The notes beneath the pieces were generated by a model. It was not told where the DNA came from and made no database searches. It was given only the letters and a program-made list of their open reading frames with translations. Both the position numbers and the translations under genes were made by a program. Shown here in pieces: positions 45,045-53,621 of a DNA stretch of 64,000 nucleotides; position 1 is the first letter of the stretch; each line of letters begins with the position of its first letter. The stretch is from Leyella stercorea (GTDB lineage: Bacteria > Bacteroidota > Bacteroidia > Bacteroidales > Bacteroidaceae), in the NCBI RefSeq assembly GCF_021531355.1, contig NZ_JADYTS010000002.1, positions 1 through 64,000 of the forward strand, given 5' to 3'.

Positions 45045-47165
45045 ATGACCGATATAGCCAGTTGTTTCCCAATAACCGACCCCACCCTCATCTTCTTTGT
45101 GGTGATGCTCATAATCCTTTTTGCCCCGATTGTGATGGGCAAGCTTCGCATTCCGCACATCATCGGAATGGTGTTGGCAGGAGTGGCAGTGGGGCAGTAT
45201 GGTCTTAACATACTGGTGCGCGACGACTCGTTCGAGCTGTTTGGCAAGGTGGGACTCTACTATATCATGTTCCTTGCGTCGCTTGAGATGGACATCGAGG
45301 GTGTAAGGCGCAACAAGGGGCGTTTCGGCGTGTTCGGACTGCTCACCTTTGCCGTGCCGTCGGTCATGACATACGTGGCGTGCATCACGGTGCTGCACTA
45401 TTCAGTGCTTGCCTCGCTGTTGTTGGGATGTATCATGGCTTCCAACACGTTGATAGCCTATCCCATCGTGGGACGCTACGGATTGCAGCGCAAGCCCAGT
45501 GTCACGCTGTCGGTAGGCTCGTCGATGATATCGCTGTTGATGGCTCTTGTGTCGCTGGCAGCTATCGTGGCATCGTACGGCGGCAATACCGGCGTGATGT
45601 TCTGGTTGTTGTTTGTGGGCAAGTTTGTCGGCTATTGCGTTCTGATGGCGCTGCTCATCCCACGCTTGGCGCGATGGTTTCTGCGTCGTTATAGCGATGC
45701 CGTGATGCAGTTCATCTTCGTCATGTCTATGCTCTTTATGAGTGCCGCCCTTAGTGAGGCAGTAGGACTGGAGGGCATCTTCGGAGCCTTCGTTGCCGGA
45801 CTCATTCTCAACCGCTTCATACCACACGTGTCGCCATTGATGAATCGCATTGAGTTTATAGGCAATGCGCTCTTCATTCCTTACTTCCTTATAGGAGTGG
45901 GCATGCTCATCAATCTCCAGCTGCTCTTTGCCGGAGGCGGTATATTGGGCGTAGTGATAATGATTGTAGTGTTCGGAACGGTGGGCAAGGCTGTAGCCGC
46001 CTATCTCGCCAGTTGGCTGTTTCGTCTGCCCCTGTCGTCGGGCAATATGATGTTCGGCCTCACGTCAGCCCACGCAGCCGGCGCCATTGCCATGCTGATG
46101 GTTGGAATGAAGATGGAGGTGGCGCCAGGCGTTCCGCTCGTCACCGACGATATGCTCAACGGTGTGGTAATAATGATACTCTTCACGTGCATCATCTCCA
46201 CCATAGTCACCGAGCGTTCTGCCCAGCAGATAACGCTGCGCGACAAGGAGATGCCTGAAGACAGCACAGCGTCCAACAGTGAGGAGAAGGTGCTCATACC
46301 AATGAAGTATCCCGAATATGCCCAGCGTCTGGTAAATCTTGCCATGATGATGCGCAATCCTAAGAACAATACACAGTTTGTAGGACTCAACGTGGTGTAC
46401 GACGACGATGATATGCTGCGCAATCAGGAGCAAGGACAGCGATTGCTGGAGCGCATGGCACAGTATTCGGCTGCCACCGACATACACATGCAGACCCAGG
46501 TGCGTGTGGCTGCCAACATAGCCAACGGCATACGCCATGCCTACAAGGAATTCCGTGCCACTGAGATTCTCATCGGTATGCACATGCACCCTGAGGTGTC
46601 GCAGAAGTTCTGGGGCGAGTTCCATCAGAGTCTGTTCAACGGACTCAACAGTCAGATTATCATGGCGCGACTCACCCAGCCCCTCACTACGATACGCCGC
46701 ATACAGGTGGCAGTGCCTTCGCGAGCACAGTTTGAGCCGGGCTTCTACCGCTGGCTTGAGCGTCTGTGCCGACTTGGTTCTAATCTTGAGTGCCACACCG
46801 AGTTCTTCGGTCGTGAGGATGTGCTGCCGCTGATAGAGAACTATGTGCTCAGCCGTCACCACGACATGCGTGTGTCGTACACGAAGATGGCGCACTGGGC
46901 GGAGATGCCTAATCTGGCGGCTTCGATATCGCCCGACAATCTGTTTGTGGTAGTCACCGCGCGCAAGGGCACCGTGTCGTACAAGAACGCACTGGAGTTC
47001 CTGCCCGACGAGATAACACGCCACTTCTCGGGCACCAACATCATGATTATATTCCCCGACCAGCACGGCGATGCTATGGACGAGATGACGTTTGCCCAGC
47101 CGCAGCACACCGAGGATCAGAGTGCATACGAGACCATTGGCAAATGGATTAAGAAGAAGTTGTAA
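45045..47165 (+). CDS. CPA2-family cation:proton antiporter with a C-terminal soluble domain
   Basis: A 706-residue inner-membrane protein. About 400 residues form 12 or so helices of the monovalent cation:proton antiporter fold (VMGKLRIPHIIGMVLAGVAVG, LEMDIEGVRRNKG, and EGIFGAFVAGLILNRFIP, which carry the usual GxxLxP and GAFxAG features). Residues about 410-706 are soluble and cytoplasmic and look like one or two universal-stress-like domains (KYPEYAQRLVNLAMMM, then RATEILIGMHMHPE). It likely exchanges Na+ or K+ for protons and may be gated by a ligand bound to the soluble part. No TrkA-type domain is obvious. Confidence 0.9.
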   Translation: MTDIASCFPITDPTLIFFVVMLIILFAPIVMGKLRIPHIIGMVLAGVAVGQYGLNILVRDDSFELFGKVGLYYIMFLASLEMDIEGVRRNKGRFGVFGLLTFAVPSVMTYVACITVLHYSVLASLLLGCIMASNTLIAYPIVGRYGLQRKPSVTLSVGSSMISLLMALVSLAAIVASYGGNTGVMFWLLFVGKFVGYCVLMALLIPRLARWFLRRYSDAVMQFIFVMSMLFMSAALSEAVGLEGIFGAFVAGLILNRFIPHVSPLMNRIEFIGNALFIPYFLIGVGMLINLQLLFAGGGILGVVIMIVVFGTVGKAVAAYLASWLFRLPLSSGNMMFGLTSAHAAGAIAMLMVGMKMEVAPGVPLVTDDMLNGVVIMILFTCIISTIVTERSAQQITLRDKEMPEDSTASNSEEKVLIPMKYPEYAQRLVNLAMMMRNPKNNTQFVGLNVVYDDDDMLRNQEQGQRLLERMAQYSAATDIHMQTQVRVAANIANGIRHAYKEFRATEILIGMHMHPEVSQKFWGEFHQSLFNGLNSQIIMARLTQPLTTIRRIQVAVPSRAQFEPGFYRWLERLCRLGSNLECHTEFFGREDVLPLIENYVLSRHHDMRVSYTKMAHWAEMPNLAASISPDNLFVVVTARKGTVSYKNALEFLPDEITRHFSGTNIMIIFPDQHGDAMDEMTFAQPQHTEDQSAYETIGKWIKKKL

Positions 47166-47174
47166 TTGGAAATA

Positions 47175-47272
47175 GAATAATTCAAAACTCAAAATTCAAA
47201 ATTGAATAATTCAAAATCGCAGGCGTAGCCGAGAACAATTCAACATTCAAAACTCAAAATTCAAAATTCAAC
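47175..47272. repeat. AATTCAAAATTC repeat with TCGCAGGCGTAGCCGAGAAC core, before lolD
   Basis: The core at 47217-47236 is the exact reverse complement of the one at 41083-41102. The AATTCAAAATTCAAC words run directly into the ATG at 47273. Confidence 0.78.
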
Positions 47273-47956
47273 ATGATTGACATTAAAGAAATAACCAAGA
47301 GTTTCGGCTCGCTTCAGGTGCTTAAGGGCATCGACCTCCACATCAACAAGGGAGAGGTGGTGAGCATCGTCGGCCCGAGTGGTGCCGGCAAGACGACATT
47401 GTTGCAGATAATGGGTACGCTCGACAGCCCCGACAGCGGCGAGATAGTTGTCGATGGGGTAGATGTGCGCAGTCTGTCTACAAAGAAGTTGAGCGATTTC
47501 CGCAACCGTCATATAGGATTTGTGTTTCAGTTTCATCAGCTTTTGCCCGAGTTCACAGCTCTTGAGAACGTGATGATACCTGCCTTCATTGGTGGCAAGA
47601 GTCAGTCGGAGGCTAAGCAGCGCGCCATGGAACTGCTTGAGTTCATGGGACTTGCCGACCGCGCCTCGCACAAGCCTGCCGAACTGTCGGGTGGCGAGAA
47701 GCAGCGTGTGGCAGTGGCACGAGCTCTTGTCAACAATCCCGCTGTAGTCTTCGCTGACGAACCGTCGGGCTCGCTTGACTCAAAGAACAAGGCCGAACTC
47801 CACCAGCTGTTCTTCGACCTGCGCGACCGCTTCGGTCAAACCTTCGTCATCGTGACACACGACGAGCATCTGGCAAGCATCACCGACCGTACCATACACA
47901 TTGAGGACGGAGTGATAAAGGGCGCTGAAGACATTGAAGACAGCGCAACCGTTTAA
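47273..47956 (+). CDS. lolD: LolD-like ABC transporter ATP-binding protein
   Basis: A 227-residue ATPase with Walker A ([12 protein letters not shown]), Q-loop ([18 protein letters not shown], the wording typical of LolD), signature ([15 protein letters not shown]), Walker B ([12 protein letters not shown]) and H-loop (VVTHDE). LolD drives release of lipoproteins from the inner membrane with LolC/LolE. No lolCE permease gene is adjacent; its leader is a dispersed repeat. A related non-Lol role cannot be excluded. Confidence 0.9.
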   Translation: MIDIKEITKSFGSLQVLKGIDLHINKGEVVSIVGPSGAGKTTLLQIMGTLDSPDSGEIVVDGVDVRSLSTKKLSDFRNRHIGFVFQFHQLLPEFTALENVMIPAFIGGKSQSEAKQRAMELLEFMGLADRASHKPAELSGGEKQRVAVARALVNNPAVVFADEPSGSLDSKNKAELHQLFFDLRDRFGQTFVIVTHDEHLASITDRTIHIEDGVIKGAEDIEDSATV

Positions 47957-47978
47957 TGATTAACAAAAAAAGGACTTT

Positions 47979-48809
47979 ATGATAAAACTTGGCGATTACA
48001 ATAAGATGACCGTTGTGAAGGAGGTGGACTTTGGATTGTACCTCGACGGCGGCAATGAGGGCGAGATATTATTGCCCAAGCGATATGTGCCTGAGGGTAC
48101 AAAACCTGGCGACGAACTTGAAGTGTTTGTCTATCTCGATCAGGAGGAGCGCCCTGTTGCCACTACCGAGCATCCGCTATGCAAAGTAGGCGACTTCGCT
48201 TATTTGGAGGTTTCGTGGGTCAATGAGTATGGCGCATTCCTCAACTGGGGACTGATGAAAGACCTCTTCTGTCCGTTCCGCGAGCAGAAGAAGCGCATGC
48301 AGAAGGGCGAGAGCTACATCGTGCATGTGCATATCGACGAGGAGAGCTACCGCATTGTGGCTTCTGCCAAGGTGGAGCGTTATTTTGCCGAGCGCCATCC
48401 CTTCTACAACCACGGTCAGGAGGTGGACCTGCTGGTGTGGCAGAAGACCGAAATGGGATTCAAAGTGATAATCGACAACTGCTATCCTGGACTCGTTTAC
48501 GAAGACCAGGTGTTCAGCTATCTGCACACCGGCGACCGTGTAAAGGGATATATCAACACGGTGCGTCCCGACGGCAAGATAGACGTAACGCTTCAGCCCA
48601 CAGGTCGTCAGCAGACACTCGACTTCTCAGAGACCCTGCTGCAATATCTTAAGGACAATGGCGGTGTGTGCGACCTCGGCGACCGCAGCGATGCTGAGGA
48701 CATAAAGCGTCGCTTTCAGGTGAGCAAGAAGGTGTACAAGCGTGCCGTAGGCGACCTATACCGCCGCCGACTGATAAATATCACCGACAACGGTATAGCT
48801 CTTGTATAA
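47979..48809 (+). CDS. CvfB-like S1-domain RNA-binding protein
   Basis: A 276-residue cytoplasmic protein with repeated S1-like beta-barrels: LGDYNKMTVVKEVDFGLYLD, then VGDFAYLEVSWVNEYGAFLNWG, and a third barrel at VDLLVWQKTEMGFKVIIDN. A winged-helix-like end follows (LKDNGGVCDLGDRSDAEDIK, then RFQVSKKVYKRAVGDLYRR). This order of three S1 domains plus a C-terminal winged helix is that of CvfB/YitL proteins, which bind RNA and affect virulence or ribosome function in Gram-positives. It begins 22 bp after lolD, likely in the same transcript. Confidence 0.88.
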   Translation: MIKLGDYNKMTVVKEVDFGLYLDGGNEGEILLPKRYVPEGTKPGDELEVFVYLDQEERPVATTEHPLCKVGDFAYLEVSWVNEYGAFLNWGLMKDLFCPFREQKKRMQKGESYIVHVHIDEESYRIVASAKVERYFAERHPFYNHGQEVDLLVWQKTEMGFKVIIDNCYPGLVYEDQVFSYLHTGDRVKGYINTVRPDGKIDVTLQPTGRQQTLDFSETLLQYLKDNGGVCDLGDRSDAEDIKRRFQVSKKVYKRAVGDLYRRRLINITDNGIALV

Positions 48810-48855
48810 TAACCGAGTCGCCGCTTCAGAGTGACCCCAATACTTAAGTGAAGGA

Positions 48856-49638
48856 TTATAAACTGCTGAAACGGTCAATAAGTTTCTTGCGGAAGAATCG
48901 TCCCACCTTCACGTTTTGAAGTTTGTTGAAAGGCGGATAGAAGTGGCACGTATTGTCGGTTACTTCCATCAGATAACTTATATTGATGATATGCTTCTGA
49001 CTCACACGCACAAGTGTGTCGTTGAGAGTCAGAAGCGTATCGCTATTGACACTACGTTTCAGTTTTATTGTTTCTTTCTCGCCTGCCAGTGTCAATTCCC
49101 ACACGCGCAAGTCGCTGTTGTAGGCAAATAATCCTACGTCGTTTATGTCTACCAGGCGGAAGTCTACAGCATTTGTATATACAATGTATTTGCCGTCATT
49201 GCGTCGTGATATACCGTCGCCGATTATTGTCGGAGCGATAGGAGTGCTTGCGGCAGACTGTATGTGCTGTTGTTCGTTGTTGTCCAAGCACACACGGCGG
49301 ATGATGGTGCGTAGCTCTGCGTCGTTGATAGGTTTCATCAGATAGTCGAAAGCCTTGTTGCGAAACGCCGATAGCATATATCGGCTGTGTGCAGTATACA
49401 TTATTACGCGGCAGCGGTTGCCGGGACGCGATTCGACGCGTTCCAGAAAGTCAATGCCTGAAATATCGGGCATGTCGATGTCGAGAAACAGCAGGTCGGG
49501 CATCGCTTCTTTGAACAGTTGCAATCCTTCTTTTCCATCGTGTGCCATACCCACGACGTTCATCTCGTGGTATTCTGTCAGTTTCTTTTTCAAGACCTCA
49601 GCAGCCTGTCGGTCGTCGTCAACAATAATAATGTTCAT
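48856..49638 (-). CDS. LytTR-family response regulator
   Basis: A 260-residue regulator. The start is put at MNIIIVDDDR (49638), right at the first strand of the receiver domain; an alternative ATG at 49680 overlaps the kinase stop (ATGA) and would add 14 residues. The receiver keeps the acidic pocket (Asp7/Asp8), the likely phosphorylation site Asp53 in FLDIDMPDISG, and the Lys in DYLMKPI. Residues about 150-260 form the LytTR DNA-binding domain (IVYTNAVDFRLVDINDV, then LVRVSQKHIINISYL). It pairs with the kinase encoded 38 bp upstream. Targets are unknown. Confidence 0.9.
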   Translation of the reverse strand: MNIIIVDDDRQAAEVLKKKLTEYHEMNVVGMAHDGKEGLQLFKEAMPDLLFLDIDMPDISGIDFLERVESRPGNRCRVIMYTAHSRYMLSAFRNKAFDYLMKPINDAELRTIIRRVCLDNNEQQHIQSAASTPIAPTIIGDGISRRNDGKYIVYTNAVDFRLVDINDVGLFAYNSDLRVWELTLAGEKETIKLKRSVNSDTLLTLNDTLVRVSQKHIINISYLMEVTDNTCHFYPPFNKLQNVKVGRFFRKKLIDRFSSL

Positions 49639-49676
49639 AATGTCAGTCTGTTTTTTAATGTTGGTATATTGTTTTC

Positions 49677-51731
49677 TCATTCTATTTTCACTCCGTCGGG
49701 CACTCTGAGTGTGGCTTCGCATCCGTTGGGTTGTTTGCTGTCGTCACTATAGATATTCCTTATAGAGAATCTTATTTTGTCTTTGTTTCTTACATTTATT
49801 ACGGCAATTGTTTGTGAAATGATGTTCATTCCCGTTTTACGTCGCAACACATTGGGGTTGAATCCGGGGCCGTTGTCGCTCACCTTTATAACAGTGCAGT
49901 TGCTGTCGCGTGTCACGTTGATACACAGTCGCTTGTCGCCCTCCTTATTTCTTAGGCCGTGTTTTATTGCGTTTTCAGTCAATATCTGTATGAACATTGA
50001 CGGAATCCTGACGCTGCTGGCATCCACATCGGGCGCAATGTCTATGTTGAAGTGGAAGTCGTCGCCCATTAGATAGCTTTCTACACGAATGTATTGTTGC
50101 ACGAATTCCAGTTCCTTTTGCAGTTCTACACCCAAAGTGCTCGACATGTCGAGGTTGGCACGAATCAGTTGTGCCAGTTCGGTAAGCTCGTTGGTCTCCT
50201 TGGTGTCCGATTTTATGATTCTGTTGTTTAGCACATTGAACATGAAGTGGGGCGAGATGCGGTTGCGTACGTTGTCGAGCTTGAGGTTCATTATGCGCAG
50301 TTGTACCTTAAATCGTCGCTTGCGCAGATACAGATACCACATTATTAGCATGAACGCCAATGTTAGAGTTGCCGAAATAGCCAGGGTGCTTGTAAACTTC
50401 ACGCGTTGTATTTCGGCGTTCTTGTGCTCCAGTATCAGTTCATGATGGAGCTGTAATGTGTCGGTGGTGAATCGCGACATGATTTCAGCCGAGCGCATGT
50501 TCGAGAGGTTATGCTCTATTGAGTCGTTATATTCTATTGACTCTTGCAGCAATGTATATGCCTTGCTGTAGTTGCCTGTGAGTTCGTAGTATTGGCGCTT
50601 GTATTTGTTGCGGATGTTCACCAGTGAGTATGGTATCAGCGACTCGTCTGCCTTGTTCACCATTATTCGTCTTGCTTCATCCATTTTGCCTGCCCTTACG
50701 GCAATGCCGAACCGTATGGTATAACAGTAATAGATGGATGTTTTGTCACCTTTTGAGTGGAAGTAGGGTTCTACCTCGTCAAGCATCTTGGTAGCCTCGT
50801 TCAGCAGGTTAAGGTTCAGGTATACGTCAGCTTGATTGAGCTTGCACAGATACATGTCGAACGTGCGCACCATACCGTGTTCTTCCAGCATCTTCTTCAT
50901 GCGCATGAAGGTAAGCAGCGCATTCTTGTAGTCGCCTTGGAAGTAGTAGTAGTTGCCCAGATTATTGACATAATAAGCCTGCATCGAGGGCGACATTTCC
51001 TTGACGTGAGGTTCGGTCTGGTCGTTGTAGAACTTGGCTTTGCCGTAGTTGTGCAGCGTAACGTAAATCTGCGCCAGTCCCATGTACAGCGTTATGTTCT
51101 CCTTTTGTGGCAATTCGAGCGAGTCAACGAGAAAAAGCGCACGTCGATACCATTTTGCGGCGTTGGGCAGATCGTTGCAGAGCATGTAAGCGTCAGCCAT
51201 GTTGGCGCATGTCTTTGGCAGGTTGTGCTTGCTGTCGCTGTTGAGCAACAGCTTGTATGTCTTGTTGTATAGTTCTACAATATGTCGTGGGTCGCGGTGT
51301 ATGCTCATGTCGCGTGCTGCTTCACAAGCCTTGGCACCTGCCATAAGCGAGTTGAGTCGAGGTGATGCACAGGTTCCGTTTACTGCGTAAAAGCCATCAT
51401 CCTGACGTGCCGCGAATGCTTTGACATTTTTAATCAGTGTGTCGGCGCGTTCGGGGTGGTCGGTCAGACTGTAGTACATAGCCATTCGCAGTTTATATTC
51501 ATAATAAGTAATGCTGTCGTTAGCCTCGCGCATACCATGTTCGATAGCTTGCGGAGCCGACGGAGCCAGTGCCGCAATCGAGTCATCGAGCCATCGCATG
51601 CTGTTGTCGTATGCTGTGCCTTCGTTTCTTTGCTTTGATGTACAGGATTGTATGGCAATGGCAATAATCGCAAGGCATCCAATTAGTGTAATCTTAAGCA
51701 GTTTGTTTATATAACTGTTTGTTTTTGTCAT
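49677..51731 (-). CDS. TPR-containing LytS-type sensor histidine kinase
   Basis: A 684-residue membrane kinase. Its N-terminus resembles a lipoprotein signal ending QSC at Cys30. Residues about 70-440 are tetratricopeptide-like helices (YYVNNLGNYYYFQGDYKNAL is a clear unit), predicted outside the inner membrane. One membrane helix follows near residue 450-470 (LAISATLTLAFMLIMWYLYL). The kinase part is of the His_kinase/LytS type: His495 in ISPHFMFNVLNN, N-box LTENAIKHGL near 587, and DNGPGFN. It should phosphorylate the adjacent LytTR regulator in response to a periplasmic or peptide signal. Confidence 0.9.
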   Translation of the reverse strand: MTKTNSYINKLLKITLIGCLAIIAIAIQSCTSKQRNEGTAYDNSMRWLDDSIAALAPSAPQAIEHGMREANDSITYYEYKLRMAMYYSLTDHPERADTLIKNVKAFAARQDDGFYAVNGTCASPRLNSLMAGAKACEAARDMSIHRDPRHIVELYNKTYKLLLNSDSKHNLPKTCANMADAYMLCNDLPNAAKWYRRALFLVDSLELPQKENITLYMGLAQIYVTLHNYGKAKFYNDQTEPHVKEMSPSMQAYYVNNLGNYYYFQGDYKNALLTFMRMKKMLEEHGMVRTFDMYLCKLNQADVYLNLNLLNEATKMLDEVEPYFHSKGDKTSIYYCYTIRFGIAVRAGKMDEARRIMVNKADESLIPYSLVNIRNKYKRQYYELTGNYSKAYTLLQESIEYNDSIEHNLSNMRSAEIMSRFTTDTLQLHHELILEHKNAEIQRVKFTSTLAISATLTLAFMLIMWYLYLRKRRFKVQLRIMNLKLDNVRNRISPHFMFNVLNNRIIKSDTKETNELTELAQLIRANLDMSSTLGVELQKELEFVQQYIRVESYLMGDDFHFNIDIAPDVDASSVRIPSMFIQILTENAIKHGLRNKEGDKRLCINVTRDSNCTVIKVSDNGPGFNPNVLRRKTGMNIISQTIAVINVRNKDKIRFSIRNIYSDDSKQPNGCEATLRVPDGVKIE

Positions 51732-51756
51732 TTTATTGTTTTGCTTTTTCTTTTTG

Positions 51757-51764
51757 CAAATATA
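51757..51764 (-). promoter_or_regulatory. -7 box of the two-component operon
   Basis: TATATTTG on the minus strand, about 26 bp before the kinase ATG. The -33 element is unclear. Confidence 0.6.
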
Positions 51765-51846
51765 CTACAAATATTGTAAATACGTTGATACAAATCAATA
51801 AAATACATTCAAAATGTGCTCGTTAACAAAAAAATGTATTGAAAAT

Positions 51847-51877
51847 TTTGCGGTATTGTAAAATGAGTGTATCTTTG
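51847..51877 (+). promoter_or_regulatory. Strong promoter of a short transcript
   Basis: -33 TTTG at 51847-51850 and -7 TATCTTTG at 51870-51877, spaced by 19 bp. It is followed within about 70 bp by a terminator. Confidence 0.77.
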
Positions 51878-51883
51878 CAATGT

Positions 51884-51943
51884 TTTTCATGGTATTAGAT
51901 TTAAGGTTAACAAAGGTTGGGACTCAGCGGAGCCCCTTTTTTT
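51884..51943 (+). ncRNA. Candidate small RNA or attenuated leader, about 60 nt
   Basis: Transcription from the promoter at 51847-51877 should begin near 51884. A G/C hairpin (GGGACTC, loop AGCG, GAGCCCC, one A-C mismatch) at 51919-51936 is followed by seven T residues at 51937-51943. A separate -7 box for the downstream gene lies at 52020. It may be an independent sRNA or an attenuator. It does not match any named RNA family I can recognise. Confidence 0.42.
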
Positions 51944-52019
51944 GTGCCCTTACGTTTCATAATACGTCATTTTATGGCCATTTTCCTGTTGTTATGGCTA
52001 CTATTTCCTTTTATTTTTG

Positions 52020-52027
52020 TATTTTTG
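52020..52027 (+). promoter_or_regulatory. -7 box of the NAD(P)HX repair gene
   Basis: TATTTTTG fits TAnnTTTG, 36 bp before the ATG. Confidence 0.52.
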
Positions 52028-52063
52028 CACAATCACAAAATGTAAAAATAATACTGTATAGAT

Positions 52064-53575
52064 ATGAAGATACTTACTGGAGCGCAGATACGCGAGCTCG
52101 ACAAGTACACAATCGAGCATGAACCCATAGCGTCAATCGACCTTATGGAGCGTGCTGCGCGTGCCATCACTGCAGCCATCCAGCAGCAGTGGCCTCAGGG
52201 CACTCCCGTTGTGGTGTTTGCCGGTCCCGGCAACAACGGCGGCGACGCATTGGCTGTGTCGCGCATGCTTGTCGAGAAAGGCTATACTGTTGACGTTTAT
52301 CTGTTTAACGTGCATGGACATCTATCGGACGAGTGTGCCAAGAATCGCGACCGTCTTATCAACGATGGCTTGATACACCATTTCACCGAGGTGTCAACCA
52401 ATTTCGATCCGCCCAAGCTCACCGAACAGACACTTATCATCGACGGACTCTTCGGTTCTGGACTTAACAAACCATTGGAGGGAGGCTTTGCTTCGCTTGT
52501 GAAATACATCAATCAGTCGCCGGCACGTGTTGTGAGCATAGACGTTCCGTCGGGTCTTATGACTGAGGATAACATCGGCGTATCGCACAAGGCAGTGGTA
52601 CGTGCCGACGTGACGCTGACCCTGCAAATGAAGAAGCTTGTCATGTTCTTTGCCGACTGCCAGCAGTATCTTGGTGTGGTGCGTGTGCTTGACATACGTC
52701 TGTCGAAAGAATATATCAAGAGCATCCCCTCAGCCTACTCTACTGTTGAGGCTGACCTTGTGCGCCAGATGATGCTTCATCGTGACGACTTCGCCCATAA
52801 AGGCATGATGGGCAGTGCGCTGCTCATAGCTGGAAGCGAAGGCATGGCTGGTGCCGCTGTACTTGCCACACGTGCATGTATACGCAGTGGGGTGGGCAAG
52901 GTGACTACGCTTACACCGCGTTGCAACTACGCCATAATGCAGATGTCGGTGCCAGAGGCGATAGTTCATCCCGACAGCGAGAACTATTATTCTGAGGCTA
53001 TATCAACTGAGGAATACAACGCCGTAGGAATAGGTCCGGGACTGGGTCGCGACGAAGGTTCGGCACTTGCGTTGATGTCGCAGTTGCAGCAGACGCAGTG
53101 TCCTGTAGTGCTTGATGCCGATGCCCTCAACATGCTCGGCTCGCACGGCATGTGGATAAGCCAGTTGCCCGACAATATGATTATGACTCCGCATCCGCGC
53201 GAGCTCGACCGCTTGGCTGGTACAGCAAGCCACAGTGAGGGTGAGCGTCTGGCGGTTGCACGCGACATGGCTGAGAATCTGCGAGCATACATTATGCTCA
53301 AGGGCCATTATACAGCATTGTGCATGCCCGATGGAAGCGTAATGTTTAATACCACTGGCAATTCGGGCATGGCTACAGCTGGTAGCGGCGATGTGCTTAC
53401 GGGCATCATCACCGGACTTCTGGCACGTGGCTATTCGCGCAAGAATGCCTGCGTCGTGGGTATGTATCTGCACGGACTGGCTGGCGACATAGCCGCGCAG
53501 CGTGTAGGCAAGGAGTCGCTCGTGGCAAGCGACATCATCGTTGCGCTGCCCGATGCTTTCAAGGCATTGTATTGA
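52064..53575 (+). CDS. nnr: Bifunctional NAD(P)H-hydrate epimerase / ADP-dependent dehydratase
   Basis: A 503-residue cytoplasmic repair enzyme. The N-terminal epimerase (about 1-215) carries FAGPGNNGGDALAVSR and DGLFGSGLNKPLEG, then VSIDVPSGL. The C-terminal ribokinase-like dehydratase (about 225-503) carries GPGLGRDEG, VLDADALNML, MTPHPRELDRL and NSGMATAGSGDVLTGIITG, with the catalytic Asp in the GSGD motif. Together they convert damaged hydrated NADH or NADPH back to the active form. The fused form is the usual bacterial one. Very short leader. Confidence 0.95.
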   Translation: MKILTGAQIRELDKYTIEHEPIASIDLMERAARAITAAIQQQWPQGTPVVVFAGPGNNGGDALAVSRMLVEKGYTVDVYLFNVHGHLSDECAKNRDRLINDGLIHHFTEVSTNFDPPKLTEQTLIIDGLFGSGLNKPLEGGFASLVKYINQSPARVVSIDVPSGLMTEDNIGVSHKAVVRADVTLTLQMKKLVMFFADCQQYLGVVRVLDIRLSKEYIKSIPSAYSTVEADLVRQMMLHRDDFAHKGMMGSALLIAGSEGMAGAAVLATRACIRSGVGKVTTLTPRCNYAIMQMSVPEAIVHPDSENYYSEAISTEEYNAVGIGPGLGRDEGSALALMSQLQQTQCPVVLDADALNMLGSHGMWISQLPDNMIMTPHPRELDRLAGTASHSEGERLAVARDMAENLRAYIMLKGHYTALCMPDGSVMFNTTGNSGMATAGSGDVLTGIITGLLARGYSRKNACVVGMYLHGLAGDIAAQRVGKESLVASDIIVALPDAFKALY

Positions 53576-53617
53576 CAAGATACGAGTATACAAGATACAA
53601 GTTAACAAGATACAAGT
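53574..53617. repeat. ACAAGATACAAGT short tandem repeat
   Basis: Three copies of about 16 bp (GACAAGATACGAGTAT, ACAAGATACAAGTTA, ACAAGATACAAGTAG) fill the gap between nnr and the next gene and end five bases before its ATG. Confidence 0.72.
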
Positions 53618-53621
53618 AGAT

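Noticed and set aside
46065..47192. 375-codon frame opposite the antiporter gene
   Set aside because: Antisense shadow with a His-rich, low-quality translation; the antiporter frame has clear family motifs.
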